From Clostridiales bacterium (lineage in GTDB: Bacteria > Bacillota > Clostridia > Oscillospirales > Acutalibacteraceae): a DNA stretch of 14,260 nucleotides. The translations under genes and the position numbers were made by a program. This document shows, piece after piece, positions 13,011-14,260 of the stretch. Below the pieces are notes generated by a model. That model was not told the DNA's origin and ran no database searches. It saw nothing but the letters and a program-made list of their open reading frames with translations. The stretch spans positions 1 to 14,260 of the forward strand of contig JAJBVC010000075.1 of assembly GCA_020860025.1 (NCBI GenBank). Direction: 5' to 3'. The stretch's first letter is position 1. Each line of letters begins with the position of its first letter.

Positions 13011-14260
13011 TTATTCCTTTGTAGGCAAGCCTTCCTTGTCGTACATACAAAGAGTTTCACACATAATCTCAATTCCTGCGGTTATACATTCGGGACGCAG
13101 ATTTTCCGGAGTATCAAGACGTGTGTGGTAATAACGTGGAGGATCGGGATTCATTGCCGCAAGGGTAGAAGCCGGTATTTTACGCTGAGTGAATGCGGCG
13201 GCGTCGGAACCGCCGATATATACCGACTCAAATTTAAGGTCGAAGCCGCAGTTCTTGGCAGCATTTTGAATAAGATGCTTAACTCCCCAGTCGTGTCTTA
13301 CAGTTCCAGAAAGGTCACGGTCATAAACAGCCATATCCTCTAAATCACGGAATGTATCAAGAGCGACAACGGCGGTCGGGATTTCTTTAAGCTCCTTTTC
13401 GTGAGCTTTTGCATAAGCCTTTGCTCCTCTCAGACCTGCCTCTTCAGAGCCTGAGCAAACCATAACAACTTCAGTATTTTCAAATTCAATTCCCGCCTCG
13501 GACAACGCCTTAACAGTCGCCATACCTGTATAACAGCCGGACAAATTATCCGACGCACCGGGAACAGACTTTCTCCAGCTTTGGAAGAAAAGAAATGCAA
13601 TTTCAAACGGAATAAATACGCATGAAATAACAAAGAATAAAATGAAAAACCATCTTGTTTTTTCAATGTCAAGCGCAGCGGAACCTTTGCCTACAACGGC
13701 GCATACGATTGCAAAAATTGTTTGGATAATAAGTCCGACAACAGCAGGAATTTCAACAAAGAGCTTAGCCTGAAGTCCGCCTAACAAGTAATTAAGCTTC
13801 CACTCAAACTGACTGTCGGAATGAGCGACCATAACAATTCTTTTTTTAACCTCGCCCTTAGGGCTTTTTGTTGCAATCATATTATGAGAGGTTTGCTTTG
13901 GGAAAAGGAAATCGTCAAACTGCTTATACATTAAAAATTCAAAAAGAAGCGGAATAAACGCAAGTACACAAAGTACAATTGCCCAAACGGGTGACGCAAA
14001 CCAGTTTACAAAAACAGACGCAACGCCACACGCAACGGTAAATGGTATAAATCCCATAAATCCCTGACGGTGAAGTGTAAAGGATTCTATTTCTGTTTTG
14101 TCGCAATAATTTTTCATATCCCTTTGCATCCACTGCTGTGCACGCAGTTCTTCAGGTGAACCGGGTTTACGGGGACCTATTTTTTTACATATTTTAGTAA
14201 TGCCTTTAACGGCATATTCCGTATTTTTCTGAATATCAATTTTTTCAGAATATTCTTTTG
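13011..14260 (-). CDS. Membrane-anchored M28-family zinc aminopeptidase, partial (415 aa visible)
   Basis: The frame is open to the window edge, so the N-terminus is missing. The visible part starts KEYSEKID and includes IGPRKPGSPEE, a usual lead-in of M28 peptidases. ATG codons at 14129 and nearby are internal. Numbering from that Met, the catalytic motifs are HSDS (His103), GASDNLSG (Asp194), GSEEAGLRG (Glu229/230), ALDTF (Asp258) and YYHTRLDTPENL (His335), together forming the two-zinc site that removes N-terminal residues from peptides. Four hydrophobic helices are predicted at about 24-43, 46-66, 124-147 and 160-182. The last two lie between the first and second metal-ligand motifs, an unusual insertion. 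The gene is 110 bp upstream of spoVAE on the same strand with no clear terminator between, so co-transcription is possible. Substrate unknown. Confidence 0.9.
   Translation of the reverse strand, partial: KEYSEKIDIQKNTEYAVKGITKICKKIGPRKPGSPEELRAQQWMQRDMKNYCDKTEIESFTLHRQGFMGFIPFTVACGVASVFVNWFASPVWAIVLCVLAFIPLLFEFLMYKQFDDFLFPKQTSHNMIATKSPKGEVKKRIVMVAHSDSQFEWKLNYLLGGLQAKLFVEIPAVVGLIIQTIFAIVCAVVGKGSAALDIEKTRWFFILFFVISCVFIPFEIAFLFFQSWRKSVPGASDNLSGCYTGMATVKALSEAGIEFENTEVVMVCSGSEEAGLRGAKAYAKAHEKELKEIPTAVVALDTFRDLEDMAVYDRDLSGTVRHDWGVKHLIQNAAKNCGFDLKFESVYIGGSDAAAFTQRKIPASTLAAMNPDPPRYYHTRLDTPENLRPECITAGIEIMCETLCMYDKEGLPTKE

Noticed and set aside
13008..13343. Plus-strand 111-codon frame opposite the M28 peptidase
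   Set aside because: It is antisense to conserved catalytic motifs and has no ribosome binding site.
1..14260. CRISPR array, prophage, toxin-antitoxin or defence gene cluster
   Set aside because: No regularly spaced repeats, phage structural genes, nucleases or paired small toxin/antitoxin genes were found; the gene set is mostly housekeeping.

Overview
The window looks like chromosomal DNA from a spore-forming, low-GC Clostridia, most likely an Oscillospirales/Ruminococcus-type gut bacterium. The reasons are the AT-rich intergenic DNA, strong AGGAGG-type ribosome binding sites, TTG starts, a SpoVAE gene, the Firmicutes gene order Asp23 (YloU)-FakA (YloV)-RecG, and an acidic protein opening with an EF-hand. 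The species assignment is inference. No prophage, CRISPR array, rRNA or complete insertion sequence is visible.

Layout. Bases 13-1575 (minus) encode a 520-residue acidic EF-hand protein of unknown function whose promoter start region carries two tandem 20-bp repeats. Divergent from it on the plus strand are a 75-residue Lys/Asn-rich small protein and a CorA-type Mg2+ transporter. Bases 3099-3300 hold a minus-strand terminator and what looks like a decayed reading frame. A minus-strand block follows: an SDR oxidoreductase with a perfect cre-like operator and an inverted repeat at its promoter, a miniature family I pyrophosphatase-like protein, tRNA-Gln(CUG) with its own promoter and terminator, and a LOG-family protein. 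After about 300 bp of AT-rich DNA, the plus strand carries an orphan peptide-type solute-binding lipoprotein (TTG start, preceded by two tiny overlapping reading frames). Then comes the Asp23-FakA-RecG operon, driven by a near-consensus promoter whose -35 box overlaps the lipoprotein stop codon.

Downstream of recG lies a 231-bp element with 27-bp imperfect terminal inverted repeats (a MITE-like candidate) enclosing a strong terminator, and immediately next to it a second strong bidirectional terminator. The minus strand then carries an SCP2-domain protein, a lone SpoVAE without SpoVAC/AD, and a partial membrane M28 zinc peptidase that runs off the right edge.

Most genes are housekeeping or have separate roles: envelope lipid metabolism (FakA, Asp23), DNA repair (RecG), Mg2+ uptake, peptide binding and processing (SBP, M28) and spore formation. 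The items most worth a second look are the M28 peptidase with two membrane segments inside its catalytic domain, the MITE-like element and its solitary end-like copy near 3133, two genes whose Shine-Dalgarno lies in a perfect inverted repeat, and the EF-hand acidic protein. I do not see a convincing new multi-gene system.
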